Assembly: GCA_965204245.1 (NCBI GenBank)
Contig: CBDBED010000009.1
Coordinates: 124,001-188,000 of the forward strand
Direction of reading: 5' to 3'
Length of the DNA stretch: 64,000 nucleotides
Source: JAAXIE01 sp965204245
GTDB lineage: Bacteria; Chloroflexota; Dehalococcoidia; Lucifugimonadales; JAAXIE01
Part shown: piece by piece, positions 34,346 through 43,473 of the stretch
How positions within the stretch are numbered: the stretch's first letter is position 1
How the letters are laid out: every line of letters starts with the position of its first letter
Program-made: the position numbers and the translations under genes
The notes under the pieces: generated by a model
What the model saw: only the letters and a program-made list of their open reading frames with translations
The model's database searches: none
Told to the model about the DNA's origin: nothing

Positions 34346-35386
34346 TTGGACAAGATTGCCATAGTGGGTACTGGACTGATTGGCACTTCGCTGGGCATGG
34401 CTATCCGGCAAAGCATGCCCAAGTCAGCCACTGTAATAGGCACAGACCGCGACAGGGGAAATGCGAGTGACGCCCAGAAGATGGGCGCACTCGACAAGGT
34501 GGAGAATTCCCTGCGCAGCGCGGTGGAAGGCGCTGATATCGTGGTGGTCGCCGTTCCGGTGACAGCCATTCGAGATGTGTTCGAGGCCATAGCACCATTC
34601 CTGTCTCAAGGATGCTTGGTCACCGACACGGGAAGTTCAAAGGGTGAGGTAATGCGTTGGGCTGACGAGGCTCTGCCCGACCATATCAACTTCGTCGGCG
34701 GTCATCCCATGGCAGGCAAGGAAACCGCAGGCCCGAAGCACGCTGATGCCTCTCTCTTTCGCAATAAGACCTACTGCGTCATTCCCGCGACCCGAGCCCG
34801 TGCCGACGCCGTCAATAAGTGGGTCAAGATAGTGGAAGGGATCGGGGCCCGCCACTATTTCATTGATGCCGGTGAACACGACAGCTTTGTGGCAGCCGCC
34901 AGTCACCTGCCTGCTCTACTTTCTGTGGCTCTGGTGCGGGCCACCTCCCGGAGCCCTTCTTGGGCAGACATCGCCAAGGTGGCCTCGACCGGCTACCGCG
35001 ACATCACCCGTCTGGCATCGGGCGACCCCATAATGCACCGGGATATATGCGCCACGAACTCCGAGTACATCGTCTCTTGGATCGACTCATTCATGTACGA
35101 GTTGTACAGCATGCGCGATCAGGTCATCAAAGCCGGGGACGGACAACCTGCCGATATTGAGGAGACCTTCAGCGACGCTCTTTACCGGCGGCAGCAATGG
35201 ATGACCGGCAGCGTTACTCCTGGACCCAACCTGCTGGACGCGAGAGAACCACTGCCCACATTCGGAGAAAACATGGGCCAGTTGCTTATAGGTTCCCGCT
35301 TGATGGAGCACCAAAAGCGCCTAATGGAAGGCTGGGGCCGTGGAGGCCGACGGCAGGAAGACGACAAAGAAGAAGACAGGAAGTAG
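34346..35386 (+). CDS. tyrA: Prephenate dehydrogenase
   Basis: The 346-residue enzyme converts prephenate to 4-hydroxyphenylpyruvate for tyrosine synthesis. It starts with the dinucleotide fold KIAIVGTGLIGTSLG, has VTDTGSSKGEV, FVGGHPMAGKETAG with the substrate-binding His, and DSFVAAASHLPALLSVAL. The C-terminus extends about 60 residues beyond the minimal enzyme with no recognisable ACT domain. The start is a TTG with AGGAGG 5 bases upstream. aroA follows 44 bases on. Confidence 0.93.
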   Translation: MDKIAIVGTGLIGTSLGMAIRQSMPKSATVIGTDRDRGNASDAQKMGALDKVENSLRSAVEGADIVVVAVPVTAIRDVFEAIAPFLSQGCLVTDTGSSKGEVMRWADEALPDHINFVGGHPMAGKETAGPKHADASLFRNKTYCVIPATRARADAVNKWVKIVEGIGARHYFIDAGEHDSFVAAASHLPALLSVALVRATSRSPSWADIAKVASTGYRDITRLASGDPIMHRDICATNSEYIVSWIDSFMYELYSMRDQVIKAGDGQPADIEETFSDALYRRQQWMTGSVTPGPNLLDAREPLPTFGENMGQLLIGSRLMEHQKRLMEGWGRGGRRQEDDKEEDRK

Positions 35387-35430
35387 TCCGAAGCCAGTCG
35401 CTCTGAATTGTCACCGGAGGAGCCTACCCG

Positions 35431-36726
35431 ATGGAGCGGGTTGTCCGAAAGCCGTCCAAGCTGGCGGGGATCGTCACGCCACAGGGAGATAAGTCTATCT
35501 CTCACCGCTCGCTAATGCTGAACAGCATGGCGCAGGGCGAGGCGCAAGTCTCTGGCCTAGGGAACGGTGAAGACGTGGTCTCCACGATGCGTTGCATGCG
35601 ACTGCTGGGTGCCGGCATTGAACAAGCGAACCGACCGGACTCGATGCGTATTCGAGGGATTGGCCCCACTATGCATGAGCCGGAGGACATCCTTGACGCC
35701 GGCAACAGTGGTACTTCCATGCGCCTGCTGGGGGGCTTGGTGGCTGGGCAGGAGTTCCTCTCGGTGCTCACCGGCGACGCCTCGTTGCGTTCCCGGCCGA
35801 TGGGCCGCATTGTCCAGCCTTTGCAGAGGATGGGCGCAAAGATATCGGGCCGGAACGGTGACACGCTGGCTCCGCTGGCTATAAGTGGGGGCCACCTCAG
35901 GGGAATCGAATACGCGATGCCCGTGGCCAGTGCTCAAGTGAAGTCGGCACTGCTGCTTGCAGGCCTAAATGCATCAGGACCGACGGTGCTTCACCAGCCC
36001 GCTCTTTCGCGGGACCATACCGAGCGAATGTTACGAGCCATGGGTGCGACCGTCGACGAGGACGGTCTCACCCTCACACTCCATCCCGGAACTCTCCAAT
36101 CAGTAGACGTGGTCGTCCCTTCGGACATCAGCAGTGCCGCATTCTGGCTGGTGGCTGGCTGTTGTCACCCCGACGCCGATGTCACGGTGGAGGGTGTTGG
36201 CATCAACCCGTCCCGGACAGGGATACTGGAGGTCTTGGAAGGGATGGGGGCGGACATCAGTTTGGAGAACGAGCGAGAAGAGGGTGGGGAACCAGTGGCC
36301 GACCTGCATGTGCGCACGGGCCAGCTCAAGGGCATAGAAATCGGCGGGGACATGATCCCCAGGATGATAGACGAGGTGCCTGTGGTGGCAGTAGCCGCCT
36401 GCTTTGCGGAAGGAACTACAGTTATCCGCGACGCGCAAGAGCTAAGGATCAAAGAAAGCGACCGTCTGACCTCTACTGCGAGCCTGCTAACCGCCCTGGG
36501 GGCACATGTGGAGGAACGCCCCGACGGTCTATTAATTCAAGGAACGGGACGATTGAACGGAGCGACAGTGCCCAGTTATGGTGACCACCGCTTGGCTATG
36601 GCTATGGCGGTGGCTGGGCTGGCAGCTTCAAGCGAAGTCGTTGTGCAAGGGGCCGAATCTGCCTCTGTGTCGTATCCCGATTTCTGGAACCACCTCGATT
36701 TGCTCACAGGCAACTCTTCCAACTAG
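35431..36726 (+). CDS. aroA: 5-enolpyruvylshikimate-3-phosphate synthase
   Basis: The 431-residue enzyme joins shikimate-3-phosphate and PEP in the chorismate pathway. Signature segments are GDKSISHRSLML, DAGNSGTSMRLLGG, VASAQVKSALLLAGL, DHTERMLRAMG, PSDISSAAFWLVAG, ELRIKESDRL and GDHRLAMAMAV. NSGTSMRLLGG has Ser where many class I enzymes have T-x-x-R-P, as in class II-like glyphosate-tolerant forms. The length is normal for the family. The gene is in a tight run with tyrA and gmk. Confidence 0.97.
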   Translation: MERVVRKPSKLAGIVTPQGDKSISHRSLMLNSMAQGEAQVSGLGNGEDVVSTMRCMRLLGAGIEQANRPDSMRIRGIGPTMHEPEDILDAGNSGTSMRLLGGLVAGQEFLSVLTGDASLRSRPMGRIVQPLQRMGAKISGRNGDTLAPLAISGGHLRGIEYAMPVASAQVKSALLLAGLNASGPTVLHQPALSRDHTERMLRAMGATVDEDGLTLTLHPGTLQSVDVVVPSDISSAAFWLVAGCCHPDADVTVEGVGINPSRTGILEVLEGMGADISLENEREEGGEPVADLHVRTGQLKGIEIGGDMIPRMIDEVPVVAVAACFAEGTTVIRDAQELRIKESDRLTSTASLLTALGAHVEERPDGLLIQGTGRLNGATVPSYGDHRLAMAMAVAGLAASSEVVVQGAESASVSYPDFWNHLDLLTGNSSN

Positions 36727-36732
36727 CTCTCC

Positions 36733-37332
36733 ATGGCTGCACCCACACCATTGCTGGTGATCATCTCCGGCCCGTCTGGAGCAGGTAAAGACGCAGTGGT
36801 ATTGGGACTCAAGCAGCTTGGGAGGCCTTGGTATTTTCCAGTCACGGCTACCACCCGTTCTCCGCGCGGCTCTGAAGTTGACGGCGTAGATTACATCTTC
36901 ATAGATCAATCGCAGTTCCAGGGGCTGCTGGAGCAAGAGGGGTTCCTGGAACACGCCGAGGTGTACGGCCACTATTACGGAGTGCCAAGAGAGCAGGTCT
37001 CCCGAGCTTTGGCGCGTGGACAAACAGTGATACTGAAGGTGGATATTCAAGGAACGGCTACCATCAAGAGTCTAGCCCCGGACGCAGTATCCATCATGAT
37101 TGCTCCGGGGTCCGTTGAGGAACTCAGAGCTAGACTGGTACGCCGAGGCACCGATGCTGGCCCCGCAATAGAGCGGCGATTGGCTTCGGCGGCTGCGGAG
37201 ATGCAGCGGACCGACGTGTTCGATCACAAGGTCCTGAATGCCGACGGTAAGCTGGATGAAGCGGTCGCATGCGTGGAGGCCATCATTCGGGATGAGCAGG
37301 AGCGCGTTCCACCCAGACGCGTAACCCTGTAG
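36733..37332 (+). CDS. gmk: Guanylate kinase
   Basis: The 199-residue enzyme phosphorylates GMP. It has the P-loop ISGPSGAGKDAVV, the GMP-binding TTRSPRGSEVDGVDYIFID and YYGVPREQV, and ILKVDIQGTATIK. The P-loop carries GKD where GKS/T is usual, so Ser/Thr that contacts magnesium is replaced by Asp. The start ATG lies 6 bases after the aroA stop. Confidence 0.92.
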   Translation: MAAPTPLLVIISGPSGAGKDAVVLGLKQLGRPWYFPVTATTRSPRGSEVDGVDYIFIDQSQFQGLLEQEGFLEHAEVYGHYYGVPREQVSRALARGQTVILKVDIQGTATIKSLAPDAVSIMIAPGSVEELRARLVRRGTDAGPAIERRLASAAAEMQRTDVFDHKVLNADGKLDEAVACVEAIIRDEQERVPPRRVTL

Positions 37333-37348
37333 CGCCGCTGGTATACAG

Positions 37349-37412
37349 TTGCGCAAGTAGACTCTTGACTACTTCTCGTTGTTGCTATAACTTTTTATTG
37401 CAAACAGTTGCA
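37349..37412 (+). promoter_or_regulatory. Promoter and candidate Zur/Fur operator of the metal-uptake operon
   Basis: TTGACT (37365-37370) and TATAAC (37386-37391), 15 bases apart, form a likely promoter. A dyad TGCAA-ACAG-TTGCA (37399-37412) lies just after the -10 and before the ATG at 37429. TTGCGCAA (37349-37356) lies above the -35 with the same half-site. Two sites sharing TTGC(A/G) around the promoter of a Fur-family gene fit autoregulation. Confidence 0.5.
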
Positions 37413-37428
37413 GAAATGGAGCGGTGGC

Positions 37429-37875
37429 ATGTCAGGCCACAGCCGGGCTCTTGAGTCACTGAGAGAGAGGGGCTACCGCCTTACGCCGCAGCGGATGATC
37501 ATTCTATCTGCCGTAGCGGAGGGAGGTGGGCACATGGGGGTAGACGAGGTACATCGGCGGGCCAAAGAGGCTTACCCCTATATGGATATTGCGACCATCT
37601 ATCGCACCCTGCACCTGCTAAAGAAGCTAGGCGTGGTGACTGAGGTCGCAATCGGCGACCGGATGCACTATGAGCTTACCGACCCTCACGGCAAGCACCA
37701 CCATATGGTGTGCCGAGTGTGTCATGGAGCCTACAACCTCAGTCCCTACTACTTGGAAGAGTTCCGTTCCACGCTGGTATCTGAGTTTGGTTTCGAGCCA
37801 GACTTAGAACACTTCGCGGTAAGCGGAATCTGTGCTTCCTGCAAAAGGAAGGACTCGGAGGCTGAGAAGGCATGA
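37429..37875 (+). CDS. Fur family metal-responsive repressor, probably Zur
   Basis: The 148-residue regulator has the winged helix (RLTPQRMIILSAVAEGGGHM, DIATIYRTLHLLKKLGVV) and the dimer domain with HHHMVCRVCHGAYNL. The structural zinc cysteines are CRVC and CASC. It lies directly in front of a zinc/manganese-type ABC transporter, which is why Zur is more likely than Fur. The ATG at 37429 has GGAG 7 bases upstream. The downstream transporter gene starts 31 bases after its stop, so the four genes are probably one autoregulated operon. Confidence 0.9.
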   Translation: MSGHSRALESLRERGYRLTPQRMIILSAVAEGGGHMGVDEVHRRAKEAYPYMDIATIYRTLHLLKKLGVVTEVAIGDRMHYELTDPHGKHHHMVCRVCHGAYNLSPYYLEEFRSTLVSEFGFEPDLEHFAVSGICASCKRKDSEAEKA

Positions 37876-37906
37876 AAGGACTTGGCGCCATGGATACGAA
37901 CGCATT

Positions 37907-38932
37907 GTGAGGAGACTGCTAGTAACGTGTGGGCTGATTCTGCTCACTCTGGTCATTTCTACCGCGTTGGCCTGCGGGGATTCCGAACAGGAGATCGTCA
38001 CAGATGGGAGTCCTGATTCAGGGAAGCTGAAAGTGGTCAGCACTGTATCTCCCATAACGAGCTTGGTTGAGAACATCGGAGGAACAGCAATAGAACTCCA
38101 AGGGATCGTCCCTGAGGGTGTAAACTCTCATACCTTCGACCCTGCGCCGTCAGTAGCGACGGTAATGTCTGATGCCGACCTGATCGTTCTTAACGGCCTG
38201 TTTTTGGAGGAGCCTTCCTTGGACATGGCTCAAGCGTCGAAACGTCCCGACGCCATCATCCTAACACTCGGAGACAAAGCTATAAGCCGTGAGGAATGGG
38301 TGTTTGACTTCTCGTTTCCCGAATCGGAGGGACACCCTAATCCCCATCTCTGGACCAACCCCATACTAGCGTTGAGGTACGCAGAATTCATCCGGGACCA
38401 GTTATCGGACTTGGATGAGGCCCGCTCTGAGTACTTTCAAGGGAATTACTCACGGCTGGAAGAGCGACTTCGGGACATGGACCAGCGCATCTCTCAAGCA
38501 GTGGAGACCGTTCCGCCAGAGAACCGAAGGCTGTTGACTTATCATGACTCCTTTCCTTATTTCGCTCAGCGATACGGCTTTGAGATTATCGGGGCGGTGC
38601 AGCCGTCAGATTTCAGCCAACCCTCGGCCCGTGAGGTGGCCGATCTGATCGACCAAGTACGGGAGTCGGACGTACCGGCTATCTTCGGCTCGGAAGTCTT
38701 CCCCAGTGATGTTATGGCTCAGATCGCCAAGGAAGGGGGGGCCAACTTCGTTGACCAGCTACGTGACGACGACCTCCCTGGCGTGATAGGCGACCCAAAT
38801 CACAGCTACATGGGCCTGATGCAGCGAAACATCGAAATCATGATTCCGGCCTTAGGAGGCAATGCTGCGTCGATGGAAGGCTTCGATACCCGGCTCGTAT
38901 TCGAAGGCGAGAGGACTGCTGTTTACCCATAG
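37907..38932 (+). CDS. Metal (Zn/Mn) ABC transporter substrate-binding lipoprotein, ZnuA-like
   Basis: The 341-residue binding protein has a leader ending in the lipobox STALAC, then VSTVSPITSLVENIGG, the first metal His in GVNSHTFDP, HPNPHLWTNP with the second, and TYHDSFPYFAQRYGF with the third. AIFGSEVFPSDVM precedes the region of the fourth ligand. The His-rich loop of classical ZnuA is short here. I chose the GTG at 37907 because no in-frame ATG gives a leader; the ribosome binding site is weak, and coupling to the upstream gene is likely. Confidence 0.88.
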   Translation: MRRLLVTCGLILLTLVISTALACGDSEQEIVTDGSPDSGKLKVVSTVSPITSLVENIGGTAIELQGIVPEGVNSHTFDPAPSVATVMSDADLIVLNGLFLEEPSLDMAQASKRPDAIILTLGDKAISREEWVFDFSFPESEGHPNPHLWTNPILALRYAEFIRDQLSDLDEARSEYFQGNYSRLEERLRDMDQRISQAVETVPPENRRLLTYHDSFPYFAQRYGFEIIGAVQPSDFSQPSAREVADLIDQVRESDVPAIFGSEVFPSDVMAQIAKEGGANFVDQLRDDDLPGVIGDPNHSYMGLMQRNIEIMIPALGGNAASMEGFDTRLVFEGERTAVYP

Positions 38933-38971
38933 TAGCCGAGACGAAGACTGAGGATTCGAACAAGGTAAGAT

Positions 38972-39892
38972 ATGTTACACCCGACACCACATTTACCCGG
39001 CCCTGGCATCCCTATCATTGAACTGGATAATGTGACCTGCGGCTATGACCGCCGGCCAGTAGTCTCCAACATCAATCTGCAGGTCATGCCCGGGGAGTTT
39101 GTTGGGCTTCTGGGACCCAGTGGCTCAGGAAAGTCCACCTTGCTGAAGGCGATTCTTGGTGCTGTCGACGTATATGAAGGCGAGGTCACTGTGGCAGGGG
39201 CCGGACTGAAGCAGCGCAAGAATCGCATCGGATACGTGCCACAGGTCGAGGATATCAACTGGGACTTCCCGGTCACTGTGGAGGAGGCGGTACTCATGGG
39301 ACGCACCATGACTGGACCGCTGTTCCCTTGGTTTGCGCGTGAAGACAAGGAGTTGGCCCGTACCACCATGGAGCGGATGGGTATCGGGCATCTGGCCAAG
39401 AGGCATATCCGGCGCTTGTCAGGTGGCGAGCAGCAGCGAGTGTTCCTTGCCCGGGCCCTCATCAGCAACCCACGGCTGCTGCTATTGGACGAGCCGACCA
39501 AGGGCGTGGACATCAAGACACGTGATGAGGTGGTCCACCTGCTGCACGATCTGAACCACCAAGGCATCACCATCGTGATGACGACACATGAAATCAATGC
39601 AGTCGCAGCCCATCTGCCCTGGGTGGTTTGCCTCAACAAAACCATCGTCGCTGAAGGCCCGCCATCCGAGGTATTCACCCCAGAGACGCTGTACAACACA
39701 TATGGGGCCGAGATGCCAGTTATCCATTACGAAGGCATGACTCTGGTGGCAGAAAGTCCCCATTCCCTGGAGGCCAACGGCAGCTACCATGTGCCGGAAG
39801 AAGCCATACACCGGCATACTCTAGGTCGGAACGGAGACCGTGTCGCACGCGAGACGGAATACTCCGTCGGCCAAGAGACAAAGAATGCTTGA
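38972..39892 (+). CDS. Metal ABC transporter ATP-binding protein, ZnuC-like
   Basis: The 306-residue ATPase has Walker A GPSGSGKST, Q-loop YVPQVED, signature LSGGEQQRVFLARAL, Walker B RLLLLDEP and the switch His in VMTTHEIN. It drives uptake with ZnuA- and ZnuB-like partners on either side. The C-terminal 40 residues (about 265-306) extend beyond the typical subunit. Its stop overlaps the next start by 8 bases. Confidence 0.93.
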   Translation: MLHPTPHLPGPGIPIIELDNVTCGYDRRPVVSNINLQVMPGEFVGLLGPSGSGKSTLLKAILGAVDVYEGEVTVAGAGLKQRKNRIGYVPQVEDINWDFPVTVEEAVLMGRTMTGPLFPWFAREDKELARTTMERMGIGHLAKRHIRRLSGGEQQRVFLARALISNPRLLLLDEPTKGVDIKTRDEVVHLLHDLNHQGITIVMTTHEINAVAAHLPWVVCLNKTIVAEGPPSEVFTPETLYNTYGAEMPVIHYEGMTLVAESPHSLEANGSYHVPEEAIHRHTLGRNGDRVARETEYSVGQETKNA

Positions 39893-40766
39893 GCCCTTTC
39901 AGTACGAATTCTTCGTGCGAGGCATGATTGCCACAGGATTGGTGGGAGGCCTTTGCGCCCTCATTGGTGTCTACATTGTGTTGAGGGGCATGGCCTATAT
40001 CGGTCACGGCTTGTCGCATGCCATATTCGGCGGGGCAGTGGTGACCTACGTCATGTCTTTCAACTACTTCATAGGAGCCAGCCTCTGGGGTTTCCTGTCG
40101 GCCGTCCTTATCACCCTCACCACCCGAAAATCGCGCATAGGGGCCGACGCGGCCATCGGTATCGTCACTACAGCCAGCCTCGCCTTGGGCATTGCGCTGA
40201 TCAGCCGGTTCAAGACCTTTACACGCGATTTCGATGCCGCGCTGTTTGGGAATATTCTGGGGGTCACAGGCGGGGACTTGGTGGCCATCATCGTAGTGAC
40301 GCTGGCCACTATGGCGGTGCTCTTCGCGGCATACAAGTTGTTCCTCTTCACCACATTTGAGCCTGAGGTAGCCCGCTTCTATGGGGTCCCTACAGGCTGG
40401 GTTGATACATTGTTCGCCCTGCTCCTAGCGGCGACTATCGTAGTATCCATGCAGGTGCTCGGCGTGATGCTGATCGCGGCGGCCACCGTCATCCCGCCGG
40501 TGGTGGCGCGTCTTCTGACGGACAGCTTCCGAAAGTTGATGCTCATATCCACGGCTCTCGGTGCATGTTGCGGCTTGCTGGGTATCTATATCAGTTGGTT
40601 CTTGGATCTCTCCTCGGGGGCATCGGTGGTGCTCCTCTCGGCTGCCGTGTTTCTGGCAGTGCTGACATGGAACGGGCTGAAGGGTCACACGCTGGCATGG
40701 CTGCGCCGGCCTTCCCCGACGGCATTGGCCTCCCGCACAGGGGAAGGCCCTGCAATAGGCGACTAG
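39885..40766 (+). CDS. Metal ABC transporter permease, ZnuB-like
   Basis: The 293-residue membrane protein has about 8 hydrophobic segments, with GGLCALIGVYIVLRGMAYIG and HGLSHAIFGGAV near the start as in ABC-3 family permeases. VLGVMLIAAATVIPPVVARL, the family's conserved late segment, is present. The ATG at 39885 overlaps the ATPase gene, which fixes the start; an earlier in-frame GTG would lie inside that gene. It is the last gene of the Zur-type operon. Confidence 0.92.
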   Translation: MLEPFQYEFFVRGMIATGLVGGLCALIGVYIVLRGMAYIGHGLSHAIFGGAVVTYVMSFNYFIGASLWGFLSAVLITLTTRKSRIGADAAIGIVTTASLALGIALISRFKTFTRDFDAALFGNILGVTGGDLVAIIVVTLATMAVLFAAYKLFLFTTFEPEVARFYGVPTGWVDTLFALLLAATIVVSMQVLGVMLIAAATVIPPVVARLLTDSFRKLMLISTALGACCGLLGIYISWFLDLSSGASVVLLSAAVFLAVLTWNGLKGHTLAWLRRPSPTALASRTGEGPAIGD

Positions 40767-40812
40767 GCGGGTTTTGCGACCACCGGTTGCCCTCGAGGCC
40801 TACTTCGGCAGG

Positions 40813-40841
40813 CTGACTACCCAAACGCAGAAGGGTACAAT
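40813..40841 (+). promoter_or_regulatory. Candidate sigma-70 promoter of the aminotransferase gene
   Basis: CTGACT (40813-40818) and TACAAT (40836-40841) are 17 bases apart. The predicted leader is about 64 bases to the ATG at 40912. Confidence 0.5.
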
Positions 40842-40911
40842 ACGCGGCGGCGGCCCTGCGTCGACTGCGCGCGGGTCTCATGCGGTTCAGCGACAAGGAG
40901 GGGAGAAGTCC

Positions 40912-42093
40912 ATGCGTGGTTCAAGGCTTCCGGCAGGCGGTGAGAACATACTCCAGACCATTCGCGCCAAGCGTGCCGACGCCGAGGCCAGGGGAATCAA
41001 GCTGACTGACCTGTCTATCGGAGAACCCAAGGGAGCGGCCCTTCTGAGCGCGCGTACGGCGGCGGCTGAAGCGGTGATGAGTGAAGAGGAGGCGATGCAC
41101 GCCTACCAGTACAACGCCAGCCCGGGCGTACCCAACTTCGCCCCACGCTTTATCCGCGCGCATGTTAACCGTGAATTGAGCGGCGACGAGGTGGACTACC
41201 TCCCCATACCGGGCATCAAGCCCATTCTCGGGCTTGTGCCTCTTTCTTGCGGGTGTTCCGACCAGAGGGTTGTGGTCGGAACCATGACTGATCCAGGCTA
41301 CCCCATCCCCGCGGACTGGTGTGCGATCTACGACTATGCCGAACACTATGCGCTGCCTCTGAACCCACAGAACGAGTTCCGGTTTACCACCGAGGATATC
41401 GCCAGCGGGACCAACCTGGTAATGACCAACTATCCGCATAATCCCTCTGGACAGGTAGCCAGCCGTCGATGGCTGGAAGAGCTTTGCGCGTATTGCGCCG
41501 AACATGACATACGGCTGTTCAACGACGCCGCGTACGTGGTGCTGAGCCATGGAGCCGATAGTTGCACCCTGTCGGAGATAGCGCCGGACTACCCTGAACT
41601 GTCTTGGGCTGAGGCGTTCACGGCGGCCAAGCTGGTGGGGAATGGGACCGGATGGCATATCGGGGCAATGGTGGGGTCGCCGGATTTCATCGGGGACTTG
41701 AAGGTGGTGAAGGGGAAGACGGACACGGGCTTCGTAGCCCCGATGGCAGCCGGAGTGGTGGCGGCGTTCGAGACGGACCAGGAGAGCATTGCGCGATACC
41801 GTGAGATGTATCGCACGAGGCTGGAGTTGCTCATCGGGTTGTTGACTAGTGAGGGCATGCGGTTGGCGTTGGAACCGGCGGCTGGGTTCTTCACCTTGTG
41901 GCGGGTGCCACACCAAGCCTTCGGCCGCAGGGTTGAGAGCGCGGAGCATTTCAACTTCATGATGATTGAGGAGACGGGTGTGGTGGGCGTCCATTTCCCT
42001 GGCTACCTGCGATATGCCGTATGCGGGGATATCGAGGCCATGGCGTCCGACATCCGGGAGGCGTTCGCAAAGGCGCGACCGAGCTATGACTGA
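40912..42093 (+). CDS. Class I/II PLP-dependent aminotransferase
   Basis: The 393-residue fold-type I enzyme has LSIGEPKGAALLSAR at the start, MTNYPHNPSGQVASRRWLEEL, FNDAAYVVL and the PLP lysine in FTAAKLVGNGTGWHIG. The usual motif is SK(x)5G(W/F)RxG: here one extra residue separates K and G, and Arg is replaced by His. The carboxylate-binding Arg lies in YLRYAVCGD. Substrate is unknown; close context with tyrA and aroA could suggest an aromatic amino acid, but it is separated from them by the zinc operon. AAGGAGG is upstream of the ATG at 40912. Confidence 0.87.
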   Translation: MRGSRLPAGGENILQTIRAKRADAEARGIKLTDLSIGEPKGAALLSARTAAAEAVMSEEEAMHAYQYNASPGVPNFAPRFIRAHVNRELSGDEVDYLPIPGIKPILGLVPLSCGCSDQRVVVGTMTDPGYPIPADWCAIYDYAEHYALPLNPQNEFRFTTEDIASGTNLVMTNYPHNPSGQVASRRWLEELCAYCAEHDIRLFNDAAYVVLSHGADSCTLSEIAPDYPELSWAEAFTAAKLVGNGTGWHIGAMVGSPDFIGDLKVVKGKTDTGFVAPMAAGVVAAFETDQESIARYREMYRTRLELLIGLLTSEGMRLALEPAAGFFTLWRVPHQAFGRRVESAEHFNFMMIEETGVVGVHFPGYLRYAVCGDIEAMASDIREAFAKARPSYD

Positions 42094-42184
42094 CTCCCCA
42101 AGGGAATGAGCGAGTCGTGGTATCATGCGGTCCTGACAGGGACTATCGGCATTCTGATTCACCCCACTAAAGCGGAGGTGTCTG

Positions 42185-43447
42185 GTGCTATCAGTAGAAG
42201 AGAATGAACTGGTAACTAGGACTGGGCCGGGTACGCCGATGGGTGAGACCCTGAGGAGGTACTGGCTTCCAGCACTAATCGATTGGGAGGTGGCCGAGCC
42301 TGACGGTACGCCTGTCCGGGTGAAGCTACTGGGCGAGGAGTTGATAGCCTTCCGGGACAGCAACGGGCGGGTTGGGTTACTAGATGAGTTCTGCCCGCAT
42401 CGTGGTGCTTCGCTGTGGCTGGGGCGCAACGAGGAGTGTGGCCTTAGGTGCGTGTTCCACGGGTGGAAGTATGACGTGGACGGCAACTGCGTGGACCAGA
42501 TGAACGAGCCCTCGCAGTTCGGCGAGAAGGTGGTCATCAAGTGGTATCCGACGGTTGAAGAGGGTGGCGTCATCTGGGCGTATCTAGGACCGCGGGAGTT
42601 CATGCCACCGCCGCCGAAGTTCGATTGGACTCAAGCTCCGGCTCCGAACCGGTCGGTCTCCAAGGTGGTGCAGGACTGCAACTGGCTGCAGGGCTTGGAG
42701 GGAGGCATTGACACGTCGCATGCGCAGATACTGCACCGGAACTTCGTTGCCGGAATAGGGCCGACTGGGCCCGGTGGCCGCGGTGGGGCCCCGAAGCTGG
42801 AGATAGACCTCACCGACTATGGCTACCGGTACGCGGGTATATACCCGCGGGATGAAGGCAACTTCATCCGCACGTACCACTTCGTGATGCCCTTCACGCA
42901 GATACGGCCTACGGGGCGTGAGTTGCAGACGGGCATTCCCACGGTGAACGATGGGGTTGCGGGTCACATCTGGGTGCCGATGGATGACGAGTCGTGCATG
43001 GTGTGGAACTGGCAGTACAACATCATCGACGAGCCACTCACGGAGGATGAACGGCTGGAGAAGGGGTTGGGCAACGGCCCCGATGCGGTGGACCAGAGCA
43101 CGTTCCGCTCCTACGCCAGTATAGATAACGGCTGGAACATCAGCCGGGAGGCGCAGCGGACAAAGTCGATGACGGGGATAGCCGGAGTGAATACGCAGGA
43201 CAGAGCTATCCAGGAGAGCATGGGGCGCGTGGTAGACCGGAGCCAGGAGTTCCTGGGGCCTGCTGACAGGGCCATCGTGGTGGCGCGGCAGATGCTGTTG
43301 CAGGCCGTGGAGACGGTGAAGGACGGGGGTTCGCCGCCGGGAACCAGCGACTCGTACTATGCCATACGGGCGATGCAGGACACCGTGCCCCATGACAGCG
43401 ACTGGCGGGATACCCTGCTGCCTCTGATGCACCCTGCGGGGGTGTAA
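42185..43447 (+). CDS. Rieske non-heme iron oxygenase, phthalate-dioxygenase-like alpha subunit
   Basis: The 420-residue oxygenase has the Rieske [2Fe-2S] site CPHRG (Cys70, His72) and CVFHGW (Cys89, His92). The mononuclear iron site lies in GLEGGIDTSHAQILHRNF. The length and this layout match single-component alpha subunits such as phthalate or vanillate-type oxygenases, which hydroxylate or demethylate aromatic acids. No reductase or ferredoxin lies next to it, so electrons must come from elsewhere. The start is a GTG with GGAGG 6 bases upstream. Confidence 0.92.
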   Translation: MLSVEENELVTRTGPGTPMGETLRRYWLPALIDWEVAEPDGTPVRVKLLGEELIAFRDSNGRVGLLDEFCPHRGASLWLGRNEECGLRCVFHGWKYDVDGNCVDQMNEPSQFGEKVVIKWYPTVEEGGVIWAYLGPREFMPPPPKFDWTQAPAPNRSVSKVVQDCNWLQGLEGGIDTSHAQILHRNFVAGIGPTGPGGRGGAPKLEIDLTDYGYRYAGIYPRDEGNFIRTYHFVMPFTQIRPTGRELQTGIPTVNDGVAGHIWVPMDDESCMVWNWQYNIIDEPLTEDERLEKGLGNGPDAVDQSTFRSYASIDNGWNISREAQRTKSMTGIAGVNTQDRAIQESMGRVVDRSQEFLGPADRAIVVARQMLLQAVETVKDGGSPPGTSDSYYAIRAMQDTVPHDSDWRDTLLPLMHPAGV

Positions 43448-43473
43448 AGGCCGGCGGATACCAGCAAGCATCA

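Noticed and set aside
40921..42603. Long minus-strand open frame of about 560 codons
   Set aside because: It is antisense to the aminotransferase and Rieske genes, Arg/Pro/His-rich and without domain pattern; a GC-skew shadow.
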